From positions 1,561,044-1,625,043 of the forward strand of contig NZ_MEIY01000001.1 of the NCBI RefSeq assembly GCF_001752365.1: a stretch of 64,000 bases of DNA, given 5' to 3'. Below, piece after piece: positions 27,553 to 36,087 of the stretch (positions are counted from its first letter, which is position 1; the number at the start of each line of letters is the position of its first letter). The position numbers and the translations under genes are program-made. Below the pieces are notes generated by a model that worked only from the letters and a program-made list of their open reading frames with translations, ran no database searches and was not told where the DNA came from. Source of the DNA: Marinobacter sp. X15-166B (lineage in GTDB: Bacteria; Pseudomonadota; Gammaproteobacteria; Pseudomonadales; Oleiphilaceae).

Positions 27553-28929
27553 ATGAAACATCGTGGCGCAACCATAGCTCTTACGCTGACGTCTTTCCTG
27601 GCTTTGCCCGCCGTCGGTGTCGCCGCCGTCAGCGCAGAAGAAGCTGAAAAGCTGGGGAATGAACTGACCTGTGTCGGCGCCGAGCGCGCCGGCAACGAAG
27701 CCGGCACCATCCCTGAATTTACCGGTAAATACCTGGGCGAGGTGCCCGGCTGGAACCTGAAACCCCATAGCGGCGAGCATCCGGTCGATCCTTACGCTGA
27801 TGAACAACCCATCCTGACCATTACCGCGGCCAACGTCTCAGAGTATAAAGACAAGCTCTCCGACGGTCAGCTGGCCATGTTCGAGCAGTATCCGGACACC
27901 TGGAAAATGCATGTTTACCCCGGGCACCGGGACTTCCGCTACCCCGATTTCGTCTGTGACCGGGCCAAGTGGAATGCCACCAACGCCAAGCTGGAAGATG
28001 ATGGCATGGGCGTGGCAGGGCTTGGGCATAACCCCTTCCCGATCCCCAAGAACGCCATGGAAGTTCTGTGGAACCATCAATTGCCCTACCGGGCATGGAC
28101 CGAAGAAAGCAAACGGGATTTCGCCTCGGTCGGTGCCGGTGGCGAGATCAGCTGGGGGCGCACCCACGCCGTGTGCCTGGCGCCTTCGAACGATCCGGAA
28201 AACAAGCCCCACACGTCCGATGGGGTCTCGGCCTATTGCCGCAACGAGTCCATGCAACCGGTCCGCAGCCGGGGCAGAACCTCGGTTAACCACGAGCCGT
28301 ACAACTACGAGAGCGGTTCGCGCATTGCCTGGACCTACAACCCGGGTACCCGTCGGGTGCGTCTGGCACCGGGCTATGGCTATGATCAGGCGCTGGCCGG
28401 CACCAACGGTAACATGACCATTGATGACGAGCGTCTGTTCAATGGCGGCCCGGACCGGTACAACTGGGAGCTGATTGGCAAGCAGGAGATGTACATTCCT
28501 GCCAATGGCTACAAAGTGAATTCTGCGGACGTCAGCTACAAGGAGCTGTTGACCCCGAACCACGTCAACCCCGAGTTTATCCGCTATGAACTGCGCCGGG
28601 TCTGGGTCATCGAAGCCACGTTGAAAGACAGCAGTCGCCACCTGTATGGCAAACGCCGTCTGTTCCTGGATGAGGACACCTGGCACGCGGTGATGGCCGA
28701 TAACTACGACACCCGTGGCAACTTGTGGAAGCACTCTTTTGTCAACTACTACTACCATCCGGACATGAGCGCCTGGCAGGCTGGCGCCGGGTTTTACCAT
28801 GACCTGAGCAATGGTGAGTATGTGGGCAGCAACCTGATCAATGAGCGTCGCACCGCTCACATCATTAACAAAGGGGACTGGAAGCCGAGCGATTTCACTC
28901 CGGATCGTCTGCGCGCCCAGGGCCGCTAA
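27553..28929 (+). CDS. DUF1329 envelope protein (copy 2)
   Basis: 458 residues, start ATG after TTGGAGAC. Signal peptide (ALTLTSFLALPAVGVAAVSA) then NELTCVGAERAGNEAGTIP and FTGKYLGE, the family N-terminal signature. Shares long blocks with copy 1: YNPGTRRVRLAPGYGYD, RYNWELIGKQEMYIPANGYK and HLYGKRRLFLDEDTW. Same length class, so the pair was conserved after divergence. A periplasmic or outer-membrane LolB-like carrier role is inferred from family annotation and genomic pairing with DUF1302. Confidence 0.85.
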   Translation: MKHRGATIALTLTSFLALPAVGVAAVSAEEAEKLGNELTCVGAERAGNEAGTIPEFTGKYLGEVPGWNLKPHSGEHPVDPYADEQPILTITAANVSEYKDKLSDGQLAMFEQYPDTWKMHVYPGHRDFRYPDFVCDRAKWNATNAKLEDDGMGVAGLGHNPFPIPKNAMEVLWNHQLPYRAWTEESKRDFASVGAGGEISWGRTHAVCLAPSNDPENKPHTSDGVSAYCRNESMQPVRSRGRTSVNHEPYNYESGSRIAWTYNPGTRRVRLAPGYGYDQALAGTNGNMTIDDERLFNGGPDRYNWELIGKQEMYIPANGYKVNSADVSYKELLTPNHVNPEFIRYELRRVWVIEATLKDSSRHLYGKRRLFLDEDTWHAVMADNYDTRGNLWKHSFVNYYYHPDMSAWQAGAGFYHDLSNGEYVGSNLINERRTAHIINKGDWKPSDFTPDRLRAQGR

Positions 28930-28966
28930 AGACTCCACATCCTCGAGTCTGATAGCCAGAGGTTTT

Positions 28967-28991
28967 GCCCACGCACTGCGTGGGCTTTTTT
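28967..28991 (+). terminator. Intrinsic terminator after DUF1329 copy 2
   Basis: GCCCACGCA and TGCGTGGGC form a tight stem followed directly by TTTTTTG, 38 bp past the stop at 28929. Confidence 0.85.
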
Positions 28992-29026
28992 GTTTTGGCC
29001 GGACTGCACTCCGATGAGGGCATCTA

Positions 29027-29044
29027 TAGGCCTTTTGGACGATG
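29027..29044 (+). promoter_or_regulatory. 18-bp steroid-regulon box upstream of first Ltp2-like aldolase
   Basis: TAGGCCTTTTGGACGATG, right half exact, 71 bp before the start at 29116. GAGAAT lies 21 bp further as a possible -10. Confidence 0.65.
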
Positions 29045-29115
29045 ATTGACTCGCTGCTATCTGGCGAGAATGGGTGGCATAAGAATCAGAACCTCCATGA
29101 CAGAAGGTGCTCTAT

Positions 29116-30327
29116 ATGGGATGGAAAGGGGAAGCAGCAATCGTTGGTGCTGCACAGTATAAGCCGCAGAAATACTCCGAGGCCCCGCAGATGTTCCATC
29201 TGGAACAGGTGGCGGACCTGGCCTCACAGGCGCTGGCGGACGCCGGTCTGCAGGCCAGTGATCTGGACGGTCTGGTGATCAACGGGCCGCACTTCCACGA
29301 AGCGTCGGTCTTTGTTCCCGCCATGGCCGCCGAGTATCTGGGGCTGGCGGTCAATTTTGCCGAGGTGGTGGATCTTGGTGGCACCACGCCGGTGGGCATG
29401 GTCTGGCGTGCCGCAGCCGCCATTGAAATGGGCCTGTGTCAGGCGGTGTTGTGTGTGCTGCCCATGCGCATGGCGCCGTTCGGACCGGATGAAGACCCGA
29501 GCGCCATGGCCCGCGCCATGCGGTTTGGCGGCCACAGCACCGCGTTTGGGGCTCCGGAAGCGGAATTCGACTTGCCCTATGGACACATGGGCCAGAACAC
29601 CGGGTATGCCATGATCGCCCAGCGCTATGCGGCCCAGTACGGCTACGACGAGCGTGCTATGGCGAAAATCGCGGTCGATCAGCGCACCAATGCCCAGGCC
29701 AACCCGAAGGCGATTTTCCAGGGACAACCGCTCACCATTGAAGACGTCCTCAACAGCAAGATGGTGGCTGACCCTCTGCGTATTCTGGAAATTGTCATGC
29801 CGGTGGCCGGTGGCGCCGCCGTCATCGTGGCCTCCAAAGAAGTCGCGGCTCGCGCCCGCAACCGGGGCGCACACATTACCGGATTCGGGGAGCGGTTGGG
29901 CTACAAGTCCCCCAGCTATTCTCCGGACATGACCGAAACCCCGGTCGGTCCGGCGGCGCGGCGGGCCTTTGAAATGTCCGGCCTGAAGCCTTCTGATATC
30001 AACGCCGCACAAATCTACGACTGCTACACCATTACGGTGCTGTTAAGCCTCGAAGACGCCGGCTTTTGCCCCAAGGGCGAAGGCATGCGCTTTGTGCTGG
30101 AAAACGACCTGACCTTTCGGGGTAACTTTCCGGTCAATACCCATGGCGGCCAGCTGAGTTTCGGTCAGGCGGGTTCCGCCGGCGGCTTTTCCCAGGTGAT
30201 TGAAGCCTTCGACCAGATCCGCGGCCAGGCGGGTGAGCGGCAACTGAAAAACTGCGATCGTGTGTTCGTGTCCGGTACCGGAGGCGTCATGAGCGAGCAG
30301 GGTGCATTGATTCTTGAGGGAGCGTGA
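29116..30327 (+). CDS. Ltp2-like thiolase-fold steroid side-chain aldolase (module 1)
   Basis: 403 residues. SCP-x/lipid-transfer thiolase fold without the nucleophilic cysteine: where thiolases have C-x-SG it has VDLGGTTPVGM. Y301 in QIYDCYT aligns with the YDHF tyrosine of the second Ltp2 (57279), the residue class used in retro-aldol cleavage. C-terminal NTHGGQLSFGQAGSAGG is intact. Immediately followed by a DUF35 partner, which Ltp2 enzymes require. It likely cleaves a beta-hydroxyacyl steroid CoA to acetyl- or propionyl-CoA and a steroid aldehyde or ketone. Start ATG 29116 follows AGAAGGTG; an upstream GTG at 29107 is less likely. Confidence 0.85.
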   Translation: MGWKGEAAIVGAAQYKPQKYSEAPQMFHLEQVADLASQALADAGLQASDLDGLVINGPHFHEASVFVPAMAAEYLGLAVNFAEVVDLGGTTPVGMVWRAAAAIEMGLCQAVLCVLPMRMAPFGPDEDPSAMARAMRFGGHSTAFGAPEAEFDLPYGHMGQNTGYAMIAQRYAAQYGYDERAMAKIAVDQRTNAQANPKAIFQGQPLTIEDVLNSKMVADPLRILEIVMPVAGGAAVIVASKEVAARARNRGAHITGFGERLGYKSPSYSPDMTETPVGPAARRAFEMSGLKPSDINAAQIYDCYTITVLLSLEDAGFCPKGEGMRFVLENDLTFRGNFPVNTHGGQLSFGQAGSAGGFSQVIEAFDQIRGQAGERQLKNCDRVFVSGTGGVMSEQGALILEGA

Positions 30328-30329
30328 TT

Positions 30330-31274
30330 ATGTCGACCAATAAACCCATGCCCATGCCCACCAGCATTTCTGCACCTTTCTGGGAAGGTCTGAAGGCCGG
30401 CCGCATTCTGATGCAGCATTGTGGTGCCTGCGACCAATGGACGTTTTACCCGCGCCGGCATTGTTCCCACTGCTGGTCCTCCCAGGTCGAGTTCCGGGAG
30501 GTCTCCGGCGAGGGCCGGCTGTATACCTTTACCGTGGCCCGGGTGCCGACCCTGCCGGAATTCGCCGGCCCTGAACCCCAGTTGATGGCCGTGGTCGAGC
30601 TGGATGAAGGCGTGCGCCTGAATACCACTCTGGTGGGGGTGAGCGCCGATGAGGTTGAGGTGGGTATGCGCGTCAAACCGGTGCGCGCCCGGGTGGCCGA
30701 AGACGGCACCGTGCTGTTGCGGTTTACCAGTGCCCATGTGGATCTGGAGGAGGTGGACGAGGTGCCCCGGCAGCCCGCCGCAACGGCGCCGGCTGAGGAC
30801 GCCCGCCCGGTCCGCCAGATACCTTTGAGCGATGAGACCGCGTTGCAATCCCTGGTGTCGGAAGAATTCAGCCCCTGGAGCAATCAGGTGCTGGTGGATC
30901 AGGACATGATCAACCAGTTTGCCGAGCTGTCCGGCGACCGTTACTGGATTCACACCGACCCTGAGCGGGCCCGCAAGGAAGGCCCGTTTGGGGGCACCAT
31001 TGCCCATGGCGCGCTGGTGCAGATTCTGATGTCCCGTATGCAGGTCGATCTGGGCTATGAAATTACCGGCTTCACCAACATGGTCAATTATGGCTCGGAG
31101 CGCTTGCGCTTTCCGTCCCCGGTACCCGCGGGGTCGCTGATTCATGCCCGCGGTCGGGTCAAATCGGTCGAGCGCAGCCGCCGGGGCACCCAGCTGGTGC
31201 TTGAGCTGAACGTACACGTGGTGGGGCAGGAGCGCCCGGCGGTCATCAACGACCTGATTATTCTGTATATGTAA
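30330..31274 (+). CDS. DUF35-MaoC fusion protein (aldolase partner and enoyl-CoA hydratase)
   Basis: 314 residues, 2 bp after the aldolase. Residues 1-140 are a DUF35 rubredoxin-like zinc ribbon (C31, C34, C45, C48) with an OB-fold. Residues about 165-314 are a MaoC/R-hydratase hot-dog domain containing the signature LSGDRYWIHTDPERA..PFGGTIAHG. So one polypeptide joins the hydratase and the aldolase-activating subunit, allowing hydration and aldol cleavage to be coupled. The domain order is the reverse of ChsH2-type proteins (MaoC first), such as the one at 54742-55725. Confidence 0.87.
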   Translation: MSTNKPMPMPTSISAPFWEGLKAGRILMQHCGACDQWTFYPRRHCSHCWSSQVEFREVSGEGRLYTFTVARVPTLPEFAGPEPQLMAVVELDEGVRLNTTLVGVSADEVEVGMRVKPVRARVAEDGTVLLRFTSAHVDLEEVDEVPRQPAATAPAEDARPVRQIPLSDETALQSLVSEEFSPWSNQVLVDQDMINQFAELSGDRYWIHTDPERARKEGPFGGTIAHGALVQILMSRMQVDLGYEITGFTNMVNYGSERLRFPSPVPAGSLIHARGRVKSVERSRRGTQLVLELNVHVVGQERPAVINDLIILYM

Positions 31275-31320
31275 GGCATTGAGCTAAAAAGCTTTAACTC
31301 GAGTGCACTAGTTGCCATTC

Positions 31321-31352
31321 ACCGCCTCTGCATCCGCAAGGCGGTTTTTTTT
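31321..31352 (+). terminator. Intrinsic terminator after the aldolase module
   Basis: ACCGCC (31321-31326) pairs with GGCGGT (31340-31345), followed by eight T. It separates the aldolase unit from the ring-degradation operon. Confidence 0.8.
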
Positions 31353-31390
31353 GGGCCTCGAAAAGAGCCGGATTTCAGCCCCGAACCCCT

Positions 31391-31408
31391 TAGTCTCAAT
31401 GGACGATG
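31391..31408 (+). promoter_or_regulatory. 18-bp steroid-regulon box upstream of the hsaC-ipd operon
   Basis: TAGTCTCAATGGACGATG, 69 bp before the hsaC start. A -10-like AACAAT sits 20 bp downstream at 31429. Only one base (T for C at position 10) separates it from the 61218 box. Confidence 0.78.
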
Positions 31409-31477
31409 AGTAATCCCGCGGTTCACGCAACAATCTAAAAACAGCCAAAAACCCAGGTGTTTCAGGAGAGCAATCAC

Positions 31478-32380
31478 GTGAGCACGATCAAGTCGCTGAG
31501 TTATATTGTTGCCCAGGTCCGCAACCTCGAGTCCTGGCGTCACTACGCCGAAGAAGTGCTTGGCATGATGACCACCACCACGGCGGACGGCACCCTGCGA
31601 ATCAAGATGGACGAGCGCCCGTTTCGGATGCTGGTGCAGGAAGGTGCCCCCGACGTGTATCTGGCATCCGGCTGGGAACTGGGTGGTGAAGAAGATTTCA
31701 GCGCCATGCTCGCGCACCTTGAGCAGCAAGGCGTCCAGTATGAGCGCGGCAGTCGGGCGTTGTGTGCATCCCGTGGGGTGCAGGCCGTGGCCACGGTGAC
31801 GGATCCGTCCGGCAACCGCCACGAGCTGACCTGGGGGCATGTTTCCGATTGCCAGCCCTTTGTGTCCCCGCAAGGCGTACCGCGCTTTATTACCGGTGAC
31901 ATGGGGCTGGGACACACCGTCTTGCCTGCGCCCCGGTTTGACGATTGCCTGGCGTTTTACCGCGATGTGCTGGGCTTCCGCCACTCCGATATTTTCAATT
32001 TTCAGCCTGATCCCGCTGCGGATCCGGTGCGCATCCATTTCATGCATTGTGGCAACGCCCGCCACCACAGTCTGGCCATTGCGGAATACGACGTACCCGG
32101 CAAATGCGTTCATGTGATGGTGGAAGTGGACAGCATGACCGAGGTCGGTCGGGCCCACGATCGTCGCGAAGCCCACGGGGTGCCGCTGTCCGCCACTTTG
32201 GGGCAGCACCTGAACGACCAGATGACCTCTTTTTATATGAAAACACCGTCCGGGTTCGATCTTGAGTACGGCTGGGGTGGCCTGCAGGTCGATTGGGACA
32301 CGCACTCTGTTTTCGAATTCAACCGTGTAAGCGTCTGGGGCCACGACTTCAGTGTGGGCCAGCGAGGAGCAGCAGAATGA
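31478..32380 (+). CDS. hsaC: Extradiol ring-cleavage dioxygenase HsaC
   Basis: 300 residues, GTG start with CAGGAGAG upstream. Fe(II) extradiol dioxygenase of the vicinal-oxygen-chelate type cleaving ring A of 3,4-DHSA at the 4,5 position. Iron ligands H146 (GLGHTVL), H212 (CVHVMVEV) and E263 (FDLEYG), plus the active-site acid/base His in RHHSLAI (196/197), match the BphC H146/H210/E260 layout. First gene of a 15-gene operon that ends at 46089; the next start overlaps its stop. Confidence 0.93.
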   Translation: MSTIKSLSYIVAQVRNLESWRHYAEEVLGMMTTTTADGTLRIKMDERPFRMLVQEGAPDVYLASGWELGGEEDFSAMLAHLEQQGVQYERGSRALCASRGVQAVATVTDPSGNRHELTWGHVSDCQPFVSPQGVPRFITGDMGLGHTVLPAPRFDDCLAFYRDVLGFRHSDIFNFQPDPAADPVRIHFMHCGNARHHSLAIAEYDVPGKCVHVMVEVDSMTEVGRAHDRREAHGVPLSATLGQHLNDQMTSFYMKTPSGFDLEYGWGGLQVDWDTHSVFEFNRVSVWGHDFSVGQRGAAE

Positions 32381-33252
32381 ACAAGCAAATGACACCGGCG
32401 GAAGCGGTCGCGCAACTGAGGGATGGCATGACCATCGGTTTTGGTGGCTGGGGACCGCGCCGCAAACCCATGGCGATGGTGCGTGAAATTCTGCGCAGCA
32501 ATGTGAAGGATCTGACCGTGGTGGCTTACGGCGGTCCGGAAGTGGGCATGCTGTGCGCGGCCGGCAAGGTTAAAAAACTGATTTTCGGGTTTGCCACCCT
32601 CGACGCGATTCCGCTGGAGCCGTACTTCCGCAAGGCGCGCCAGGCCGGCACCCTGGACGTGATGGAGCTGGACGAAGGTCTGTTCCAGTGGGGGCTCAAG
32701 GCCGCGGGTATGCGGGTGCCGTTTTTACCCGCCCGTGCGGGTCTGGCCACCGATGTGCTGACCCACAACCCCGAGTTAAAAACCATTCGCTCGCCTTATG
32801 ACGACGGTGAAGAATTATTGGCCATGCCGGCGCTCTATCTCGATATGGCGTTTGTCCACGTGAACCGCGCCGACCGGCTGGGCAACACCCTGGTCACCGG
32901 CAATGACGCCTACTTTGACCACCATGTGGTGCGGGCGGCCAAACACGCCATTGTGTCCGCCGAAGTGGTGGAGGATAAGCTGGAGCTGACCAAGGAGCAG
33001 GCGCGCTTCAATACATTCGAGCGCTCGCTGGTGACCGGTGTGGTGGAAGCCCGCTTCGGTGCACATCCGACGGCCTGCAGTCCGGATTACGGTTGGGACA
33101 TGAACCACCTGAAAGAATACAGCGACGGTGCCAAAGAAGATCATGGCTGGGATGCCTACGTTGAAAAGTACGTGCAAGGCGGTGAACAGAAGTACCGCGA
33201 GCTTAACGGCGGTGACGAGCAGCTTGCCGCCATTCCGCTGCCAACTTTCTGA
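32377..33252 (+). CDS. ipdA: Ring C hydrolase alpha subunit IpdA
   Basis: 291 residues, CoA-transferase family I fold but used as a hydrolase (COCHEA-CoA hydrolase) with IpdB to open the last steroid ring. The GFGGWGPRRKPMA loop near 21-33, MELDEGLFQWGL at 96-107 and PFLPARAG near 115 are IpdA features. ATGA overlap with hsaC and 11 bp to ipdB. Equivalent to ScdL1 in Comamonas. Confidence 0.9.
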   Translation: MNKQMTPAEAVAQLRDGMTIGFGGWGPRRKPMAMVREILRSNVKDLTVVAYGGPEVGMLCAAGKVKKLIFGFATLDAIPLEPYFRKARQAGTLDVMELDEGLFQWGLKAAGMRVPFLPARAGLATDVLTHNPELKTIRSPYDDGEELLAMPALYLDMAFVHVNRADRLGNTLVTGNDAYFDHHVVRAAKHAIVSAEVVEDKLELTKEQARFNTFERSLVTGVVEARFGAHPTACSPDYGWDMNHLKEYSDGAKEDHGWDAYVEKYVQGGEQKYRELNGGDEQLAAIPLPTF

Positions 33253-33263
33253 GGAGTATCGAC

Positions 33264-34073
33264 ATGACGACCCCTAATTTCAGTCTTGCAGAACTTATGA
33301 TCGTGGCAGCGTCGGAAGCCTTTCGCGGTAATGGTGAAATGCTGGCATCCGGTCTGGGCATCATTCCCCGCCTGGGGGCCAGTCTGGCCAAGATGACCCA
33401 CTCGCCGGAATTGCTGATGACCGACAGCGAGGCCTTCCTGGTGGAAGAGCCGATTCCCGTGGGTCCCCGTGGTGATTATCAGCCCAAGTACTCTGGTTAC
33501 ATGCCGTTTGAGCGCATATTTGACAACGTCTGGCACGGCCAGCGTCACGCCATGGTCGGGCCAACCCAGATTGACCGCTGGGCCCAGACCAACCTGTCGG
33601 TGATTGGCGACTACGCCAAACCCAAGGTGGCGATGCTCGGGGTGCGCGGCTTGCCGGGCAACAGCATCAACCATCTGAACTCGTTTTACGTGCCCAGCCA
33701 CAGCAAGCGGGTGTTTGTGGAGGGCGAGGTGGACATGGTCTCCGGTGTCGGCTTCAAAGCGGAGCGCTGGAGTGAGCACATGCGCCGCGACACCATGGGT
33801 ATCGGCCGGGCGGTGACCGATCTGTGTGTGCTGGATTTCAACGGTCCGGATAACGCCGCGCGGGTACTGTCCCTGCACCCCGGCGTGACATTCGAGCATG
33901 TCCAGAACAACACCGGATTCCCGCTGCTGCGCGCCGATGACCTCAAGGAAACCGCCGCACCGACCGCCGAGCAACTGGCGTTGATCGCCCGGCTCGACCC
34001 CCACAACCTGCGCGCCAAGCAGCTCAAGGGCAACCCGGCGGGCGTGCGCACTGCCGCAGAGGTGGAAGCATGA
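33264..34073 (+). CDS. ipdB: Ring C hydrolase beta subunit IpdB
   Basis: 269 residues, the partner of IpdA. CoA-transferase beta-type fold with SEAFRGNGEMLASGLGIIP near 15-33, the GNSINHLNSFYVP segment near 133 and FVEGEVDMVSGVGF near 151. The IpdB branch keeps the fold without acting as a real CoA transferase. Start ATG preceded by GAGGAG. The stop overlaps the next ATG. Confidence 0.9.
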   Translation: MTTPNFSLAELMIVAASEAFRGNGEMLASGLGIIPRLGASLAKMTHSPELLMTDSEAFLVEEPIPVGPRGDYQPKYSGYMPFERIFDNVWHGQRHAMVGPTQIDRWAQTNLSVIGDYAKPKVAMLGVRGLPGNSINHLNSFYVPSHSKRVFVEGEVDMVSGVGFKAERWSEHMRRDTMGIGRAVTDLCVLDFNGPDNAARVLSLHPGVTFEHVQNNTGFPLLRADDLKETAAPTAEQLALIARLDPHNLRAKQLKGNPAGVRTAAEVEA

Positions 34074-34981
34074 GCGATCTGGACCGGTTAACGCCGCGGG
34101 AAGACAACGCGGTATACGAAACGGACGAGCCGGTGCTTTACCGGGTCGAGGACGGCATTGCCACCCTCACCATGAGCCGTCCCAAGTACAACAATGTGCA
34201 AAATTCGCAGATGACCTATGCGCTGGATGACTGTTTCCGCCGGGCCATCAACGACGACGCGGTCAAGGTCATCCTGCTGACCTCCACCGGCAAGCATTTT
34301 TCCGCCGGCCACGACATCGGCACCCCCGGCCGGGATGTCAACAAGTCGTTCGAGCACAAGCACCTGTGGTGGGATCACACCAACAAACCCGGCGGCGAAT
34401 TTCTGTACGTGCGCGAGCAGGAGGTGTATCTCAACATGTGCCGGCGCTGGCGCGACATGCCCAAGCCCACCATTGCGGTGGTGCAGGGCGGCTGCATTGC
34501 CGGTGGCCTGATGCTGGCGTGGGTGTGTGATCTGATCATTGCCAGCGACGATGCCTTTTTCCAGGACCCGGTGGTGCGCATGGGGATTCCCGGTGTGGAG
34601 TATTTTGCCCACGCCTTTGAAATGCATCCGCGCATTGCCAAGGAGTTTTTGTTCCTCGGTGACCGTATGCCGGCCGCGCGGGCTTACGAACTGGGCATGG
34701 TGAACCGGGTAGTTCCCCGGGACGAACTGCACAGCGAGGCGCTGCAGCTGGCGCAACGCATTGCCGGTCAGCCCCGCATGGGGCTGGCACTGACCAAGCA
34801 GGCGGTCAACCATATCGAAGATGTGCAGGGCAAGCGCACCGGTATGGAAGCGGTGTTCGCCATGCACCACTTTGCCCATGTGCATAACGAGCAGGTGTCC
34901 GGTGACAAACTGGGCGGTTACGACGGTAAAGCCATGGCCGAGCGCAACAAGGCCGAGGCGTCAGGAGGAGATCAGTCATGA
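34070..34981 (+). CDS. Enoyl-CoA hydratase/isomerase family protein
   Basis: 303 residues, longer than a standard 260-residue crotonase because of an insertion around GTPGRDVNKSFEHKHLWWDH (about 83-102) and a C-terminal tail. Crotonase features: HFSAGHDIG near 78 and VQGGCIAGGLMLAWVCDL near 140, with QDPVVRMGIPGVEYF near 165. In the position of the second hydratase Glu there is a DPVVRMG loop, so the exact chemistry is uncertain. Its place between ipdB and ipdC is that of ScdN in Comamonas C/D-ring clusters. ATGA overlaps at both ends. Confidence 0.85.
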   Translation: MSDLDRLTPREDNAVYETDEPVLYRVEDGIATLTMSRPKYNNVQNSQMTYALDDCFRRAINDDAVKVILLTSTGKHFSAGHDIGTPGRDVNKSFEHKHLWWDHTNKPGGEFLYVREQEVYLNMCRRWRDMPKPTIAVVQGGCIAGGLMLAWVCDLIIASDDAFFQDPVVRMGIPGVEYFAHAFEMHPRIAKEFLFLGDRMPAARAYELGMVNRVVPRDELHSEALQLAQRIAGQPRMGLALTKQAVNHIEDVQGKRTGMEAVFAMHHFAHVHNEQVSGDKLGGYDGKAMAERNKAEASGGDQS

Positions 34982-36087
34982 CCCTGCCGCGCACCCGTTT
35001 GACAGAAGCACTCGGCTGCCGTTACCCGATTATTCAGACGGCTATGGGTTGGGTGTCTGATGCCAATCTGGTGATCGCGACCACCAAAGCCGGCGGCTTT
35101 GGTTTCCTTGCCGGGGCGACCATCGACGCGGCCGAACTGGAACGTGAAATCGAGCGCGTCATCCGCAGCACCGGTGGCAGTAATTTCGGCCTTAACTTTC
35201 ACATGTTTCAGGAAAACGCCGCCCAGTGTGTGGATCTGGCGATCAAACACCGCCTGAAAGCGGTCAGTTACGGTCGCGGTCCGGACCAACAGACCATTGC
35301 CCGGTTCAAGGCCGCCGGGGTGTTGTGCATCCCCACCGTGGGCGCGGTGAAGCACGCCGTCAAGGCGATTGAGCTGGGTGCCGACATGATCACCATCCAG
35401 GGCGCGGAAGGGGGCGGCCACACCGGTGGCGTACCGAGCAGTATTCTGCTGCCCCAGGTGCTGGATGCGGTGTCGGTGCCGGTGATTGCCGCCGGTGGCT
35501 ATTCCACCGGGCGTGGTCTGGCAGCGGCCCTGGCGGCCGGTGCGGAGGGCATCGCCATGGGCACCCGCTTTATGATGACCTCGGATTCGCCCACCCCGAA
35601 AGACACCCTGGCCCGGTATGTGGACATTGCCGATACCCAGAAAATCCGTGTCACCACGGCGGTGGATGGCATGCGCCATCGCATGATCGACAACGACTTC
35701 ATCCGTCAGCTGGAAGCTGCGGGCCCCATCGGCCGGTTGTGGATCGCCCTGCGCAGTGCGCGCAAGTGGAAGGCCCAGACCGGCATGAGCACCGCCCACA
35801 TGCTCAAGACCTTTATCCGCGCGGTTAAAGACGATCCCTCCGCCATGTCCCAGGTGATCATGGCGGCCAACCAGCCGGTGTTGTTGCAACGCTCCATGGT
35901 CGAGGGTTTCCCCGATGAGGGCATTCTGCCCAGTGGCCAGGTGGCGGCGGCCATCGATGCGCTGCCGAGCTGCGCTGAATTGATTGACGGCATTGTCCAC
36001 GAAGCGGAGCAGTGCCTGGAGCGGCTCTACAGTCGCCGTGTTCCCTCAACTGATGTCGAACCCCAGCAAGCAGGAGCCTCACAATGA
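34978..36087 (+). CDS. ipdC: IpdC-like flavin-dependent oxidoreductase (nitronate monooxygenase fold)
   Basis: 369 residues. FMN TIM barrel of the 2-nitropropane dioxygenase/enoyl reductase type: PIIQTAMGWVSDANLV near 18, QGAEGGGHTGGV near 142 and VIAAGGYSTGRGLAAALAAGAEGIAMGTRF (glycines of the phosphate site, 171-200). IpdC acts on hydrindane-CoA intermediates before ring D and C hydrolysis. ATGA overlaps with both neighbours show tight translational coupling of ech-ipdC-echA20. Confidence 0.88.
   Translation: MTLPRTRLTEALGCRYPIIQTAMGWVSDANLVIATTKAGGFGFLAGATIDAAELEREIERVIRSTGGSNFGLNFHMFQENAAQCVDLAIKHRLKAVSYGRGPDQQTIARFKAAGVLCIPTVGAVKHAVKAIELGADMITIQGAEGGGHTGGVPSSILLPQVLDAVSVPVIAAGGYSTGRGLAAALAAGAEGIAMGTRFMMTSDSPTPKDTLARYVDIADTQKIRVTTAVDGMRHRMIDNDFIRQLEAAGPIGRLWIALRSARKWKAQTGMSTAHMLKTFIRAVKDDPSAMSQVIMAANQPVLLQRSMVEGFPDEGILPSGQVAAAIDALPSCAELIDGIVHEAEQCLERLYSRRVPSTDVEPQQAGASQ

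Noticed and set aside
34070..34981. Considered as the EchA20 orthologue
   Set aside because: It is 303 residues with an insertion and lacks the EchA20 blocks, which are clear in the neighbour at 36084-36848.
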